Shown: positions 54,082 through 63,818, counted from the stretch's first letter. The stretch: DNA of 64,000 nucleotides from Actinomadura meyerae (GCF_900188445.1 NZ_FZOR01000001.1:248001-312000), one strand, 5' to 3'. Made by a program: numbers and translations. Notes: generated by a model from the letters alone, not told the origin.

Positions 54082-55247
54082 GTCGCGGCCCTCAGCGTCT
54101 CGCGGAGCCGGGCGACCGCGCCGGGCAGGACGCCGAGGAAGCGGTCGACGTCCGCCGCGGCGACGCCGCGCGGCAGCGATACCCGGACGTTCCCATGGGT
54201 GAGCACCCCCATCGCCTCCAGCACGTGACTGGGACGCAGCGTATCCGCCGTGCACGAGCTCCCGGAGGAAACCGCGAAACCCAGCCGGTCCAGTTCGGTC
54301 AGCAGCGCCTCGCCCTCGACGTACAGGCACGAGAACGTCACCAGGTGGGGCAGCCGCCGGACCGGGTCGCCGACCACCTCCACGTCGGGGACGGTCCGCG
54401 CCACCTCCGCGCGGATGCGGTCCACCAGCGCCGAGACGCGCGGCGCGTCCGCCGCCATCTCCGCACGGTACGCCTCCAGCGCGGCGGCCGCCGCCACGAT
54501 GGCCGGAACGTTCTCGAACCCGGGGACGCGGCGGCCCTCCCGCTCGTCGTCCGGCAGCGGGCTGCGCCACCGGGTGCCCTTGCGGACGGCGAGCACGCCG
54601 ACGCCCGCGGGGCCGCCCCACTTGTGCGCGCTGCCCGCGAGGAACGACCAGCCGGCCGGGACGTCCGCCCGGCCGAGGGACTGCGCGGCGTCCACGAACA
54701 GCGGCACCCGGGCGGCGCGGCACGCCTCCGCCGCCTCGGCGACCGGCTGCACGGTGCCGACCTCGTGGTTGGCCGACTGCAGGCACGCGAGCGCGGTGTC
54801 GGGGCGCAGCGCCGCGGCGAAGTCCTCCGGGTCGACGCGCCCGGTGCGGTCGACGCCGACGACGGTCACCTCGCCGCCGCCGCGCTCGTGCAGCTCTGCG
54901 GCGTGCAGCACGCTGGAGTGCTCCACGGCGCTCACCACGAGGTGGCGCCCGACCCGCCGGCGCGCCTGGAGCCCCCCGAGGACCGCCAGGTGCACCGCCT
55001 GGGTGCCCGAGGACGTGAACGACACCTCGTCGGGACGCGCGCCGAGGACGCCCGCGACACGCGCGCGGGCGCGGTCGAGGAGCAGCCGGACGGCGCGCGC
55101 CGGCCCGTACAGCCGCGCGGGGTCGGCCCAGCCCGCGTCCAGCGCCTCCAGCAGCGCGGCGCGCGCGGCCGGGTGCGGCGCCTCGGTGGACGCGGCGTCG
55201 AAGTAGGCGACCCCGGACGGAGCGCCCGCCGTGCTCGTATCGGCCAC
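54078..55247 (-). CDS. Cysteine desulfurase, NifS/IscS-like class V aminotransferase
   Basis: A 389-residue PLP enzyme that takes sulfur from cysteine as an enzyme-bound persulfide. The PLP lysine is in GSAHKWGGPAGVGVLAV, the substrate histidine region is SAVEHSSVLHAAE, and the active cysteine lies in VSSGSSCTADTLRPSHVL. The GTG at 55247 follows TTAGTG by 7 bases, without a ribosome site, so a leaderless message is possible. It is followed by a TusA-like gene, which probably receives its sulfur. Confidence 0.9.
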   Translation of the reverse strand: MADTSTAGAPSGVAYFDAASTEAPHPAARAALLEALDAGWADPARLYGPARAVRLLLDRARARVAGVLGARPDEVSFTSSGTQAVHLAVLGGLQARRRVGRHLVVSAVEHSSVLHAAELHERGGGEVTVVGVDRTGRVDPEDFAAALRPDTALACLQSANHEVGTVQPVAEAAEACRAARVPLFVDAAQSLGRADVPAGWSFLAGSAHKWGGPAGVGVLAVRKGTRWRSPLPDDEREGRRVPGFENVPAIVAAAAALEAYRAEMAADAPRVSALVDRIRAEVARTVPDVEVVGDPVRRLPHLVTFSCLYVEGEALLTELDRLGFAVSSGSSCTADTLRPSHVLEAMGVLTHGNVRVSLPRGVAAADVDRFLGVLPGAVARLRETLRAAT

Positions 55248-55373
55248 GGTGAAACACTAACCGGGCACCCGATCGGGGGGTCGGCCGACCCTCGCGCTAG
55301 GGTGTCCACCACACGTGTAAACAGTGATCTCACCGCCCGGCCGACCGGGCTTCATCCGTGGGGAAGGCATTCC

Positions 55374-56186
55374 GTGAGTCCGACCCGCTCTAGGGAGCGG
55401 CGTACGCCTGTGCGCAGTCGCCGCGCATTGAAAAGCGCCGGTGCGCTAGGGCTGCTGGCGCTCGCCGCCACCGGCTGCAGTGGTTCCCGGCTGGGCCTGC
55501 CCGAGCCGATCAGCGTTCAGGGTGAGCGCATACTGCACCTGTGGCAGGGCTCCTGGATCGCGGCGTTCGCGGTCGGGGGCGTCGTCTGGGGCCTGATCAT
55601 CTGGGCGGTGCTCTTCCACCGCAAGCGCTCCGACGACCTGCCGCCGCAGGTCCGCTACAACATGCCGATCGAGATCCTCTATACGGCGGTCCCGTTCGTC
55701 ATCATCGCGGTCCTGTTCTACTTCACCGCACGCGACGAGAACTTCGTCGAGAAGACCACCGACAATCCCGCGGTGGTCGTCGACGTGACCGGTTACCAGT
55801 GGAGCTGGCAGTTCGACTACAAGGAGGGCGACAAGACCGTCGCCACCGTCACCGGCGTTCCGGTGGCCCCCAACGGGCCCGCTCCGGGCAAGCCGGTCAT
55901 GGTCGTCCCCGTCGGCGAGAAGGTCCGGGTGCGGCTGCACGCCAACGACGTCATCCACTCGTTCTGGGTCCCCGCGCTGATCTACAAGAAGGACGTCATG
56001 CCGGGGTACACCAACGAGTTCGAGTTCACGGCGACCAAGACCGGCACCTATGAGGGCCGCTGCGCCGAACTCTGCGGCGTCGACCACAGCAAGATGCTGT
56101 TCCAGCTCCGCGTCGTGAAGCCCGAGACGTACCAGAAGTTCATCGCAGATTCGAAGCAAGCACTGGCCGCGGGAGGTGGGAAGTGA
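55374..56186 (+). CDS. ctaC: Cytochrome c oxidase subunit II
   Basis: A 270-residue lipoprotein subunit of the aa3 terminal oxidase. The signal peptide ends ALAATGCSG, giving Cys35 as probable lipid site. Two transmembrane helices follow, then the cupredoxin domain with the CuA ligands: His in [12 protein letters not shown] and the set [12 protein letters not shown]. The aromatic electron-entry patch is [18 protein letters not shown] lies ahead of the GTG. Its stop overlaps the ctaD start as GTGA. Confidence 0.95.
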   Translation: MSPTRSRERRTPVRSRRALKSAGALGLLALAATGCSGSRLGLPEPISVQGERILHLWQGSWIAAFAVGGVVWGLIIWAVLFHRKRSDDLPPQVRYNMPIEILYTAVPFVIIAVLFYFTARDENFVEKTTDNPAVVVDVTGYQWSWQFDYKEGDKTVATVTGVPVAPNGPAPGKPVMVVPVGEKVRVRLHANDVIHSFWVPALIYKKDVMPGYTNEFEFTATKTGTYEGRCAELCGVDHSKMLFQLRVVKPETYQKFIADSKQALAAGGGK

Positions 56187-57850
56187 CCGCGACGAGTCAC
56201 GCCCCGAGCGCGCCGATCGCCGCGCCGCGGACGAGCAAGGGGCGCCTCATCGCCTCCTGGATGTCGTCCACCGACCACAAGGTGATCGGCTACCTCTACC
56301 TGATCACCTCGTTCTTCATGTTCCTGTTCGGCGGTGTGCTCGCGCTGCTCATCCGCGCCGAGCTGTTCGAGCCGGGGCTGCAGGTCGTCAGCAACGAGCA
56401 GTACAACCAGCTGTTCACCATGCACGGCACGATCATGCTGCTGATGTTCGCGACGCCGCTGTTCGCGGGCTTCACCAACGTGATCATGCCGCTGCAGATC
56501 GGCGCCCCGGACGTGGCGTTCCCGCGGCTGAACATGCTGGCCTACTGGCTGTTCCTGTTCGGCAGCCTGATCGTCATCGCGGGCTTCCTGACCCCGGGCG
56601 GCGCGGCCAGCTTCGGGTGGTTCGCCTACACCCCGCTGTCGGACGCGGTCCGCTCGCCGGGCGTCGGCGGCGACATGTGGGTGATGGGCCTGGCGATGTC
56701 CGGCTTCGGCACCATCATGGGCGCGGTCAACTTCATCACCACGATCCTGTGCATGCGCGCGCCCGGCATGACGATGTTCCGGATGCCGATCTTCACCTGG
56801 AACGTCCTGCTGACCTCCATCCTGGTCCTGCTGGCCTTCCCGGTCCTCGCCGCCGCGCTGCTGGCCCTGGAGGCCGACCGCAAGCTCGGCGCGCACATCT
56901 TCGACGCCGCGCACGGCGGGGCGCTGCTCTGGCAGCACCTGTTCTGGTTCTTCGGGCATCCGGAGGTCTACATCATCGCGTTGCCCTTCTTCGGCATCGT
57001 GACCGAGATCCTCCCGGTGTTCAGCCGCAAGCCGGTCTTCGGCTACATCGGCCTGGTCTTCGCGACCATCACCATCACCGGCCTGTCCATCACCGTGTGG
57101 GCGCACCACATGTTCGTGACCGGCCAGGTGCTGCTGCCGTTCTTCTCCTTCATGTCGTTCCTCATCGCCGTGCCCACGGGGGTGAAGTTCTTCAACTGGG
57201 TGGGAACCATCTGGCGAGGGCAACTGACGTTCGAATCGCCGATGCTGTGGTCGCTGGGCTTCCTCGTGACGTTCCTGTTCGGCGGTCTCACCGGCGTCAT
57301 CCTGGCGTCCCCGCCGATGGACTTCCAGCTCTCCGACTCCTACTTCGTCGTGGCGCACTTCCACTACGTCGTCTTCGGCACCGTGGTGTTCGCGATGTTC
57401 GCGGGCTTCTACTTCTGGTGGCCGAAGTGGACCGGCAAGATGCTCAACGACAAGCTCGGCCACGTGCACTTCTGGCTGCTGTTCATCGGCTTCCACGGCA
57501 CGTTCCTCGTGCAGCACTGGCTGGGCGCGGAGGGCATGCCGCGCCGGTACGCCGACTACCCGGCCGAGTTCCACGGGCTGAACGAGATCTCGACGATCTT
57601 CTCGTTCATCCTGGGCGCCTCGATGCTGCCGTTCTTCTACAACGTCTACATCACGTGGAAGAAGGGCAAGAAGGTCGAGGTCGACGACCCGTGGGGCTAC
57701 TCCAACTCGCTGGAGTGGGCCACGTCCTGCCCGCCGCCGCGGCACAACTTCAACTCGATCCCGAAGATCCGTTCCGAGCGGCCGGCGTTCGACCTGCACC
57801 ACCCGCACGTGGGTGCCAAGGGCGAGCTCGCCGGGGCGAAGGGGGAGTAG
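56183..57850 (+). CDS. ctaD: Cytochrome c oxidase subunit I
   Basis: A 555-residue haem-copper oxidase subunit I with about twelve transmembrane helices. The haem a ligand is in [10 protein letters not shown]. CuB ligands and the cross-linked Tyr are in [11 protein letters not shown], with further ligand His in VWAHHMFV and haem ligands in [11 protein letters not shown]. It reduces oxygen to water and pumps protons. It is coupled to ctaC by GTGA and followed by ctaF three bases after its stop. The C-terminus has a repeated [12 protein letters not shown]. Confidence 0.96.
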   Translation: MTATSHAPSAPIAAPRTSKGRLIASWMSSTDHKVIGYLYLITSFFMFLFGGVLALLIRAELFEPGLQVVSNEQYNQLFTMHGTIMLLMFATPLFAGFTNVIMPLQIGAPDVAFPRLNMLAYWLFLFGSLIVIAGFLTPGGAASFGWFAYTPLSDAVRSPGVGGDMWVMGLAMSGFGTIMGAVNFITTILCMRAPGMTMFRMPIFTWNVLLTSILVLLAFPVLAAALLALEADRKLGAHIFDAAHGGALLWQHLFWFFGHPEVYIIALPFFGIVTEILPVFSRKPVFGYIGLVFATITITGLSITVWAHHMFVTGQVLLPFFSFMSFLIAVPTGVKFFNWVGTIWRGQLTFESPMLWSLGFLVTFLFGGLTGVILASPPMDFQLSDSYFVVAHFHYVVFGTVVFAMFAGFYFWWPKWTGKMLNDKLGHVHFWLLFIGFHGTFLVQHWLGAEGMPRRYADYPAEFHGLNEISTIFSFILGASMLPFFYNVYITWKKGKKVEVDDPWGYSNSLEWATSCPPPRHNFNSIPKIRSERPAFDLHHPHVGAKGELAGAKGE

Positions 57851-57853
57851 CGG

Positions 57854-58264
57854 ATGCGCGTCCAGGCGTTCATGTTCTACGGCTGCGCCGTCTTCTTCCT
57901 GGCGACCGACGTCGTGTACTGGCTCTGGTCCAAGGACTGGACGGGCGCGACGGCGCTCGGCCTCGCCGTCGGCCTCGCCGGGCTCATCGGCTTCTACATC
58001 CACTTCACGATCCGCCGCCTGGAGCGGGCGAACGCGGGCCCGCTGTTCGAGGACGACCCGCAGGGCGAGATCGCGGACGCCGCCGGTGAGCTGGGCTTCT
58101 TCAGCCCGCACAGCTGGTGGCCGCTGTGGGTGGCGCTGTCGGCCGCGGCGGTGTCGCTCGGCATCGTGTTCGGCTGGTGGCTGGTGATCCTCGGTGCGTG
58201 CGCCGCCATCCTCACCACGATCGGTCTCGTCTTCGAGTACTACCGGGGTCATTTCGCCCACTAG
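57854..58264 (+). CDS. ctaF: Cytochrome c oxidase subunit IV, actinobacterial CtaF
   Basis: A 136-residue membrane subunit specific to actinobacterial aa3 oxidases. Four hydrophobic helices are visible, in two pairs separated by the conserved hydrophilic segment LERANAGPLFEDDPQGEIAD and LGFFSPHSWWPLW. GGGGGAG precedes the ATG. It closes the ctaC-ctaD-ctaF operon before a terminator. The menaquinol:cytochrome c reductase (qcr) genes are outside the window. Confidence 0.92.
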   Translation: MRVQAFMFYGCAVFFLATDVVYWLWSKDWTGATALGLAVGLAGLIGFYIHFTIRRLERANAGPLFEDDPQGEIADAAGELGFFSPHSWWPLWVALSAAAVSLGIVFGWWLVILGACAAILTTIGLVFEYYRGHFAH

Positions 58265-58285
58265 TCGGTAAAAGAACCCCATCGG

Positions 58286-58319
58286 GGGCCGGTGTCCGCT
58301 TTTTAGCGGGTACCGGCCC
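58286..58319 (+). terminator. Terminator after ctaF
   Basis: Outer stem GGGCCGGT with ACCGGCCC, a symmetrical GT/GT internal loop, inner stem CCGCT with AGCGG and a TTTT loop, then CTTTC; 22 bases after ctaF. Confidence 0.85.
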
Positions 58320-58399
58320 TTTCACATACTGGGCGCCGTTCCAGCCACCGGGCTGGGCAAGGCGGACCGATCGCCCAGAAGGACGACCGGGGGGTCCAC

Positions 58400-59686
58400 A
58401 TGCGGGTGGGTGGCTCAGGACCGGGGGAGCGGGGCCGGCGCGCCGCCGCCGTCTTCGTCGGCGCGAGCGTCGTGGCGGGTGCCGCCGCGTGCTCGGGCGG
58501 TGCACCGGAGGCGGGGAAGGCGGTACGGCTCGCGGTGTCGCCGGTGAGCGGCGGCGGGAAGCTCAGGCCGGACAGCCAGATCGACGTGCGGGCGCACGGC
58601 GGCACGATCCAGAACGTGACGGTGTCGACCGGGCGGGGCTCGGTCGAGGGGGACCTCAGCGCCGACCGGACGCAGTGGCGGTCGCGCTGGACGCTGGAGC
58701 CCGGCAGGTCCTACACGGTCGCCGCGACGGCGCTCGGCGAGGACGGCCGGACGCGGACGGTGTCCAGCAGCTTCACCACGGCGAAGGCCGCCAAGACCAA
58801 CGGCGCGACGGTCGAGGCGCCCTACAACAAGGAGACGGTCGGGGTCGGCATCCCGATCATCGTGAACTTCGAGAAGCCGGTGAAGGACCGCGCGGCGGTC
58901 GAGCGGGGGCTGGAGGTCACCGCGGACCGGACCGTGGAGGGCGCCTGGCACTGGTTCAGTGACCAGCAGGTTGTGTTCCGCACCAGGGAGTACTGGCCGG
59001 CGCACACGAACGTGCGGTTCCGCGCGCACCTGGCCGGCGTGCGCACCGGCGGGGACGTCTACGGCGGGAAGAACTACGCCGTCGACTTCAAGATCGGCGA
59101 CTCGCACGTGTCCACCGCGGGCGAGGACTCGCACAAGATGGTCGTCAAGGTCAACGGCAAGAAGGTCAAGACCATCCCGACCAGCATGGGCCGCGGCGGG
59201 TCCCGCAAGTACACCACCACCAACGGCGTCCACCTGACGATGGCCAAGGAGGACCCCACCGTCATGACGTCGGAGTGGATGGGCGTCAGCCCCGGGAGCC
59301 CCGGCGGCTACAGCCTGACCGTCTACAAGGCCGTGCGCATCTCCAACAGCGGCGAGTACGTGCACAGCGCGCCGTGGTCGGTCGGCTCCCAGGGGAGCTC
59401 GAACGTCAGCCACGGCTGCATCAACATCAGCCCGTCCAACGCCAAGTGGTTCTACAACCTCAGCTACCGCGGCGACCCGGTCGAGGTGACCGGCACCAGC
59501 CGCGAGCTGGAGCCCGACAACGGCTGGGGCTTCTGGCAGCTGAAGTGGGACGACTGGGTGAAGGGCGGCGCGCTGAAGCGGGCGGTGACGACCGCGCCGC
59601 GCCCTGACGCGGCCACCCTGTCCGCGCAGCAGGGGCAGGGCGGGCAGCCGAAGGCTCCGCACAAGCAGGGCGCGGAGGGGAACTGA
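58400..59686 (+). CDS. L,D-transpeptidase lipoprotein with Ig-like domains
   Basis: A 428-residue exported enzyme. The lipobox AGAAACSG puts the lipidated cysteine at 31. Two bacterial Ig-like domains (about 40-130 and 135-240) precede the YkuD catalytic domain, with YVHSAPWS and the active site SNVSHGCINIS. These enzymes make 3-3 cross-links in peptidoglycan and resist most penicillins. The layout matches mycobacterial LdtMt2-type proteins. GGGGGG lies upstream of the ATG. Its stop lies nine bases from the end of the convergent peptidase gene. Confidence 0.92.
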   Translation: MRVGGSGPGERGRRAAAVFVGASVVAGAAACSGGAPEAGKAVRLAVSPVSGGGKLRPDSQIDVRAHGGTIQNVTVSTGRGSVEGDLSADRTQWRSRWTLEPGRSYTVAATALGEDGRTRTVSSSFTTAKAAKTNGATVEAPYNKETVGVGIPIIVNFEKPVKDRAAVERGLEVTADRTVEGAWHWFSDQQVVFRTREYWPAHTNVRFRAHLAGVRTGGDVYGGKNYAVDFKIGDSHVSTAGEDSHKMVVKVNGKKVKTIPTSMGRGGSRKYTTTNGVHLTMAKEDPTVMTSEWMGVSPGSPGGYSLTVYKAVRISNSGEYVHSAPWSVGSQGSSNVSHGCINISPSNAKWFYNLSYRGDPVEVTGTSRELEPDNGWGFWQLKWDDWVKGGALKRAVTTAPRPDAATLSAQQGQGGQPKAPHKQGAEGN

Positions 59687-59695
59687 CGCGCGCGC

Positions 59696-61306
59696 TCAGC
59701 GGAGCGGCGGCGGGACCGGCGTGCGGTTCATCCGGGCCCAGTCGCGGGCCATCGCGATCCGGTCGGGCCCCGCGGGATGCGTCATCCACAGGATGCGCTC
59801 CAGCGCGTCGGGGCTCAGGTCGGAGATGTTCCGCACCGACAGCTCGTGCTGCATCGACACGAACGTCGCCGGGTCGCGGGTGAGGTTCAGGGCGTGCGCG
59901 TCGGCGCGGGCCTCGATGCGCCGGCTGACGAGGTTCTGGACGGGGGCGGACACCTGCGTCCCGGCGGCCACGAGCGCGAGCACCAGCGCGACGGTGCGCG
60001 GGTCCGCCGCCCCCCGCCCGCGGGACCCGCCGCCCGGCGCGCCGTCCGGATCCACCCCGGCGCGCCGCAGGAGCCGCGGAGAGGTCGTCAGGAGGTACAG
60101 CAGGCACAGGGCACCGGCCACGCCCAGCGCACCGACCAGCGTGCCCCACAGGACGTCGCGGCTCTTGGCGTGGCCGAGCTCGTGCCCGACGATCGACTCG
60201 ATCCGCGGGCGCGGCGACTTCAGCAGCGTGTCGTAGAGGACGATGCGCCGCGTGGAGCCGAACCCGGACACGTAGGCGTTCAGCGACGTCGTCCGGCGGG
60301 AGGCGTCGGCGACCAGGACGTCCTTCACCGGCACGCCGTCCCGCCGCGCCATGGCGAGCAGGTCCTCGCGCAGCTGCCCCTGGGGCAGCGAGTGGAACTT
60401 GTTGAACACCGGCTCGACGGCGATCGGGTAGACGAACGACACGAACACCACGAGGGCGAACCCGCCGGCGGCGGCGCCCGTCCACCAGTAGCGCGGGAAC
60501 CGGCGCACCACCGCGTACAGCAGCAGCAGCGCGACCGTGTAGATGACGCAGGCGACGCCGAGGGACTTCAGCTGGTCGACGGACCACGCGGGCCAGCTCT
60601 GCGTCGACAGCCCGTACCGGCGCAGCACCGTCTCGCGCCAGATGTCGAACGGCAGCCCGGCCACCCGCAGCACGGTGACGAGCACGACCGCGGCGAGCGC
60701 GACCTTGAGGGGGCGGCGGCGGGTGCGCGCGGTGACCCGGCCGATGAGCCGGGCACCGAGCGGGGTGAGGCCGAGCACGAGGACCACCGCGAGCCCCACC
60801 AGCAGCCCCGCGTAGGCGGGCGGGTTCACCGCCGAGTCGAACGCCCTGGACCGGGCGATCTCGGCGGGCGAGAAGTCGAGCGCCGGATCGGCCCGCACAT
60901 GGCCGCCGGGCACGTGCCCCGGCAGCGGGTTCCACGGGGTGGTCAGCGCGAGCACGGCCGCCACGGCCGCGAACAGGACCCCCGCCGCGACCCCGGCGGC
61001 GACCCGAGCCCGCCGCACCCCGCCATCACCGGAAGGCCCCCCATCCGCCTCCGCCGCGCCCACGGGACCCGCATCGTTGCGCTCGCTCGTGTCACCTGTG
61101 GGGGGTCGACCCTTCACGCCTCCCGCATCGCTTCGCTCACTGGTGTTGCCTGTGGGGGGTCGACCCCCCACACCCCCCGCATCGCTCCGCTCACTGGTGT
61201 CACCTGTGGGGGGACGACCCCCCACACCCCCCGCATCGCTCCGCTCACTGGTGTCACCTGTGGGGGGACGACCCCCCACACCCCCCGCATCGCTTCGCTC
61301 ACTCAT
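59696..61306 (-). CDS. M48 family peptidase, Ste24/CAAX protease-like, with N-terminal repeats
   Basis: A 536-residue integral membrane zinc peptidase. The zinc site is SIVGHELGHAKSRDVLWG with the third ligand region RRIEARADAHALNL. Several transmembrane helices precede the site and one pair follows it. It resembles Ste24-type peptidases more than HtpX; substrate unknown. The first 81 residues are unusual: four copies of an 18-residue unit SERSDAGGVGGRPPTGDT plus a partial fifth, encoded by 54-bp DNA repeats and expected to be disordered and cytoplasmic. AAGGAG precedes the ATG, which overlaps the upstream stop as ATGA. Confidence 0.85.
   Translation of the reverse strand: MSERSDAGGVGGRPPTGDTSERSDAGGVGGRPPTGDTSERSDAGGVGGRPPTGNTSERSDAGGVKGRPPTGDTSERNDAGPVGAAEADGGPSGDGGVRRARVAAGVAAGVLFAAVAAVLALTTPWNPLPGHVPGGHVRADPALDFSPAEIARSRAFDSAVNPPAYAGLLVGLAVVLVLGLTPLGARLIGRVTARTRRRPLKVALAAVVLVTVLRVAGLPFDIWRETVLRRYGLSTQSWPAWSVDQLKSLGVACVIYTVALLLLYAVVRRFPRYWWTGAAAGGFALVVFVSFVYPIAVEPVFNKFHSLPQGQLREDLLAMARRDGVPVKDVLVADASRRTTSLNAYVSGFGSTRRIVLYDTLLKSPRPRIESIVGHELGHAKSRDVLWGTLVGALGVAGALCLLYLLTTSPRLLRRAGVDPDGAPGGGSRGRGAADPRTVALVLALVAAGTQVSAPVQNLVSRRIEARADAHALNLTRDPATFVSMQHELSVRNISDLSPDALERILWMTHPAGPDRIAMARDWARMNRTPVPPPLR
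61088..61303. repeat. Four 54-bp in-frame tandem repeats with internal hairpins
   Basis: Four near-identical 54-bp units directly after the start codon of the M48 gene, with a partial fifth at 61061-61087. The two units nearest the start differ by one base; the fourth has several changes. The first three carry GTGGGGGG and CCCCCCAC flanking a 4-base loop, a potential hairpin within the early coding sequence; the fourth has only a shorter version. Confidence 0.95.
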
Positions 61307-62625
61307 GCGAGCTCCTTCTTCACGTATTCGCGCCACAGGGCGGTGAAGCGTTCCCGGGTCAGGCCGAGCACGTCGCGCAGCGCGGCGGCCTCCGGGACGC
61401 GCCCGGCGGTCCGGTAGAGCCGCACGAGCGTCGCCTCACCGTACCGGTCGGCGACCATCCGGCAGGCGAGCCAGGACTCCTGGTACGCCTGGGACAGGCG
61501 CGGGGAGCCGCCCGCGAAGGCGGTCGCCGCGGGCAGTGCGGCGGGGAGGCGCCCCGCGGCGACCTCGCGGTGCAGCTCGCCGGCCGCCGACCGGACGCCG
61601 ATCTTGACGCGGCGGTAGCCGACGTAGTCGGCGAAGCCCTCGATGAGCCACAGCGGGGTCCGCCGGTCGCGGGCGCCGCCGGTGGCGACATGGGTCAGCT
61701 CGTGGGTGAGGACCACGTCGCGCCCGAGGCCGTTGAGGCGGCCGAAGGTGCCGGGGGAGACGATGACGCGGTCCTCGCCGCGCCCGCCGCCGCCCGCCGG
61801 GGCGACCGTCGCGAGCGCGGCGATCTCGCCGAGGCTCTGGCCGGGGCCCGCGAGCGCGGACGCCAGGCCCGCGTCCGCGGGGACGAGCGCGACGACCCGC
61901 TGCGCCCAGCCGCGGCCGACGACGCCGGTGACGACCGGGACGGCGGCGTCCAGGCGCGCGGCGATGCCGTCGAGCCCGCCGGCGTCGCCGATGACGAGGC
62001 TGCTGCGGCCCCTGACCACGGTCAGCGGCCCGCCGTCCCAGATCTCGGCGTCGTCGGTGAGGCCGCTGGACGTCCCGTCCCCGGCGATCGTCCAGGTGCC
62101 GGAGCCGGGGGCCATCGCCAGGTAGCGGGTGCGGGCGACGTGGCCCTTGTCGAAGCCCCGCAGCCTGTAGCGCACCTCCACGCGGAGGACGGCGCCGTCG
62201 TCGGTCTCGGCCTGGGTGCCGACGGCGCGTTCCTCCCAGCTTTCGAGGGGCAGCTTGCGGAGGTTGTCGTACATGCGGGCCTGGGCGTCCTGGAACGTCC
62301 GCGGCGCGTTCCCGACGGTGGCGAGGAAGGCGAACCGGTCGCCGCTCCGCACGGCCCGCGCGCGGTTCGCGAGGACGGCCGCGGCGTCGTCGAGGCTGAA
62401 GGGCCCGGCCGCGCGCGACGCGCCGTCCCGGGCGGCGCGGGCCTGCGGTGCCGCGCCGGCGCCGGCGCGCGCGCCGAGGAGCCCGGCACCGCCCGCCAGC
62501 AGCGCGGCGGCCCCGCCCGCGCCGAGGGCCAGGGCCCTGCGCCGCGTGACGGGACCGCCGCGCCGCGAGCCGTCCCGCTCGGGGCCGTCCCGCTCCGGAT
62601 CGTCCTGGTCCCGAGCGTCCTCCAT
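61303..62625 (-). CDS. Exported putative metallopeptidase (peptidase MA-like)
   Basis: A 440-residue protein with a twin-arginine-like signal region (TRRRALALGAGGAAALLAGGAG, hydrophobic core about 31-52). The C-terminal part has a gluzincin-type site, VLTHELTHVATGG followed by LIEGFADYVGYRR, as in M1-like Peptidase_MA proteins. The middle region (AFLATVGNAPRTFQDAQARM, RYRLRGFDKGHV) resembles a substrate-binding or NTF2-like fold but is not assigned. Its stop overlaps the start of the M48 gene (ATGA), so the two membrane or exported peptidases are co-produced. Catalysis is inferred from HExxH plus Glu. Confidence 0.75.
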   Translation of the reverse strand: MEDARDQDDPERDGPERDGSRRGGPVTRRRALALGAGGAAALLAGGAGLLGARAGAGAAPQARAARDGASRAAGPFSLDDAAAVLANRARAVRSGDRFAFLATVGNAPRTFQDAQARMYDNLRKLPLESWEERAVGTQAETDDGAVLRVEVRYRLRGFDKGHVARTRYLAMAPGSGTWTIAGDGTSSGLTDDAEIWDGGPLTVVRGRSSLVIGDAGGLDGIAARLDAAVPVVTGVVGRGWAQRVVALVPADAGLASALAGPGQSLGEIAALATVAPAGGGGRGEDRVIVSPGTFGRLNGLGRDVVLTHELTHVATGGARDRRTPLWLIEGFADYVGYRRVKIGVRSAAGELHREVAAGRLPAALPAATAFAGGSPRLSQAYQESWLACRMVADRYGEATLVRLYRTAGRVPEAAALRDVLGLTRERFTALWREYVKKELA

Positions 62626-62664
62626 GCGCGCGATCCTATGCAGCCCGCGCGGCCGGGGAGGACG

Positions 62665-63516
62665 TCACGACCGGTACTCGGGGTATCCGTAGCCGACGAT
62701 GTCGGCGGCCGAGCGCACCTTGACCCTGACGGCGTTGCCGGTGTTGCCCTCGACGGTCTGGACGGTGCCGTCGCCGAGCTTCTTGATCACCATGCCGACG
62801 TGCCGGATGTCGGTGACGTCCTTGCCGCCGGACCAGGCGAAGAAGACGACCGCGCCCGGCCGGGGCTCGGTGCCCCAGCGGCCGTGCTCCTGGAACCAGC
62901 GGGCGTGGGCGACGGTCCAGGCGTCGCTGCCGATCTGGTCGCTGAAGCCGATCTGCTCGCCGACCCAGGAGACGAACATGTCGCACCAGTTCGCGTCGCT
63001 GTAGCCGCCGAGGGAGCCGCCGTCGCGCGCGAGGGTCTCCTTCGCGCGGGCGGTGCTCATGTACCACTTCTGGAACTTGGTCTCGCCGCCGCCGTCCTCC
63101 TTCACGCCGACCTGGGACCGGGCCAGCGCGATGGCCTGCGCGGCGGTGGGCCGCGACGCCGCGGGCTCCTTTCCGGCGGCGGCCGGCTCCGGCTCGCCCT
63201 CGGCGCTCTTGCGGGGGGACGGCGCCGGCGGCTTCGGCGTCTTGGCGGCCTTGCCGTTCCGCCCGGCTGCGGAGGCGTCCTTGGACGAGTTCCCGGACGA
63301 GCCCTTGCCCGCCGTCTTCCTGGCGACGGCGGCATCGGCCGCCGTACCGGCCGCCGGGGGCGAGCCGAACGGCAGTACGGACGCCTGCGCGGTCACCGCG
63401 GCGGTGCCGATGACCACGGCGCCGACGAGGACGCCGCCGGTCGTCCGCCAGGGGAGGGACAGGGGGGCCGGCTTGCGGTGCCTGCCCGGGATCTTCTTGC
63501 GATGTGCGCCTGGCAC
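62665..63516 (-). CDS. CHAP-domain peptidoglycan amidase/endopeptidase
   Basis: A 283-residue exported cell-wall hydrolase. A basic N-terminus and one membrane-spanning signal helix (about 25-48) lead into a Ser/Ala/Lys/Pro-rich linker, then the CHAP domain. The catalytic Cys is Cys178 in DANWCDMFVSWVG, His is His239 in DIRHVGMVI, and the polar residue lies in VEGNTGN. The GTG at 63516 has GAGGAG six bases upstream; an ATG at 63537 lies within the riboswitch end and was rejected. Two c-di-AMP riboswitches precede it, so its synthesis should fall when c-di-AMP is high. Confidence 0.88.
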   Translation of the reverse strand: MPGAHRKKIPGRHRKPAPLSLPWRTTGGVLVGAVVIGTAAVTAQASVLPFGSPPAAGTAADAAVARKTAGKGSSGNSSKDASAAGRNGKAAKTPKPPAPSPRKSAEGEPEPAAAGKEPAASRPTAAQAIALARSQVGVKEDGGGETKFQKWYMSTARAKETLARDGGSLGGYSDANWCDMFVSWVGEQIGFSDQIGSDAWTVAHARWFQEHGRWGTEPRPGAVVFFAWSGGKDVTDIRHVGMVIKKLGDGTVQTVEGNTGNAVRVKVRSAADIVGYGYPEYRS

Positions 63517-63537
63517 GGGGGTCTCCTCGACTTCCAT

Positions 63538-63680
63538 GCCGCCTACCGGGTTAGCTGACGGGTTCGGGCGTGGAAGCCGCCCTACGGCCGCCCTCGGGCA
63601 GGCCGATTCACCCCGATGTGAAGGACTGGATGGGTCCCCGGCTCCGCGTGCGGCGCTTCGCGCGGCCGCGGACTCGGCGG
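63538..63680 (-). ncRNA. c-di-AMP (ydaO/yuaA) riboswitch, gene-proximal copy
   Basis: Read on the left strand, the conserved blocks of the ydaO aptamer appear in order: CGAGTCCGC, GCGGAGCCGGGGACCCA, CGGGGTGAATCGG, GTAGGGC, CCGAACCCGTCAGCTAACC and GGTAGGCGG. The set matches the Bacillus subtilis ydaO leader closely. It ends about 21 bases before the amidase GTG, with GAGGAG in between, so the likely effect is on ribosome access or on termination at its own 3' side. In actinobacteria this class controls cell-wall hydrolases. Confidence 0.9.
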
Positions 63681-63758
63681 TGGCGTGCCCGGTGGCGGGC
63701 GCGCCGGTTCGGATGGGGAGCGCTCGGCGGGCGGGGGCCCGCGGAGCGCGCGGGGGTG

Positions 63759-63789
63759 GGGCGTGGCCGCACGATGGGCGGCCACGCCC
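63759..63789 (-). terminator. Terminator between the two riboswitches
   Basis: A perfect 12-bp stem, GGGCGTGGCCGC with GCGGCCACGCCC, and a 7-base loop, starting 29 bases after the end of the distal aptamer. It is well placed as the expression platform of that aptamer. Confidence 0.8.
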
Positions 63790-63818
63790 AGGCAACGCTG
63801 CGGTATCACTCCTTCGCT

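Noticed and set aside
61061..61303. Regular repeats considered as a CRISPR array
   Set aside because: Units are head-to-tail without unique spacers and lie in frame inside a gene; no cas genes are present.
63582..63809. A 75-codon frame between and across the riboswitches
   Set aside because: Pro/Arg-rich, runs through the terminator and the second aptamer, and its GTG is too close to the AAGGAG; not a gene.
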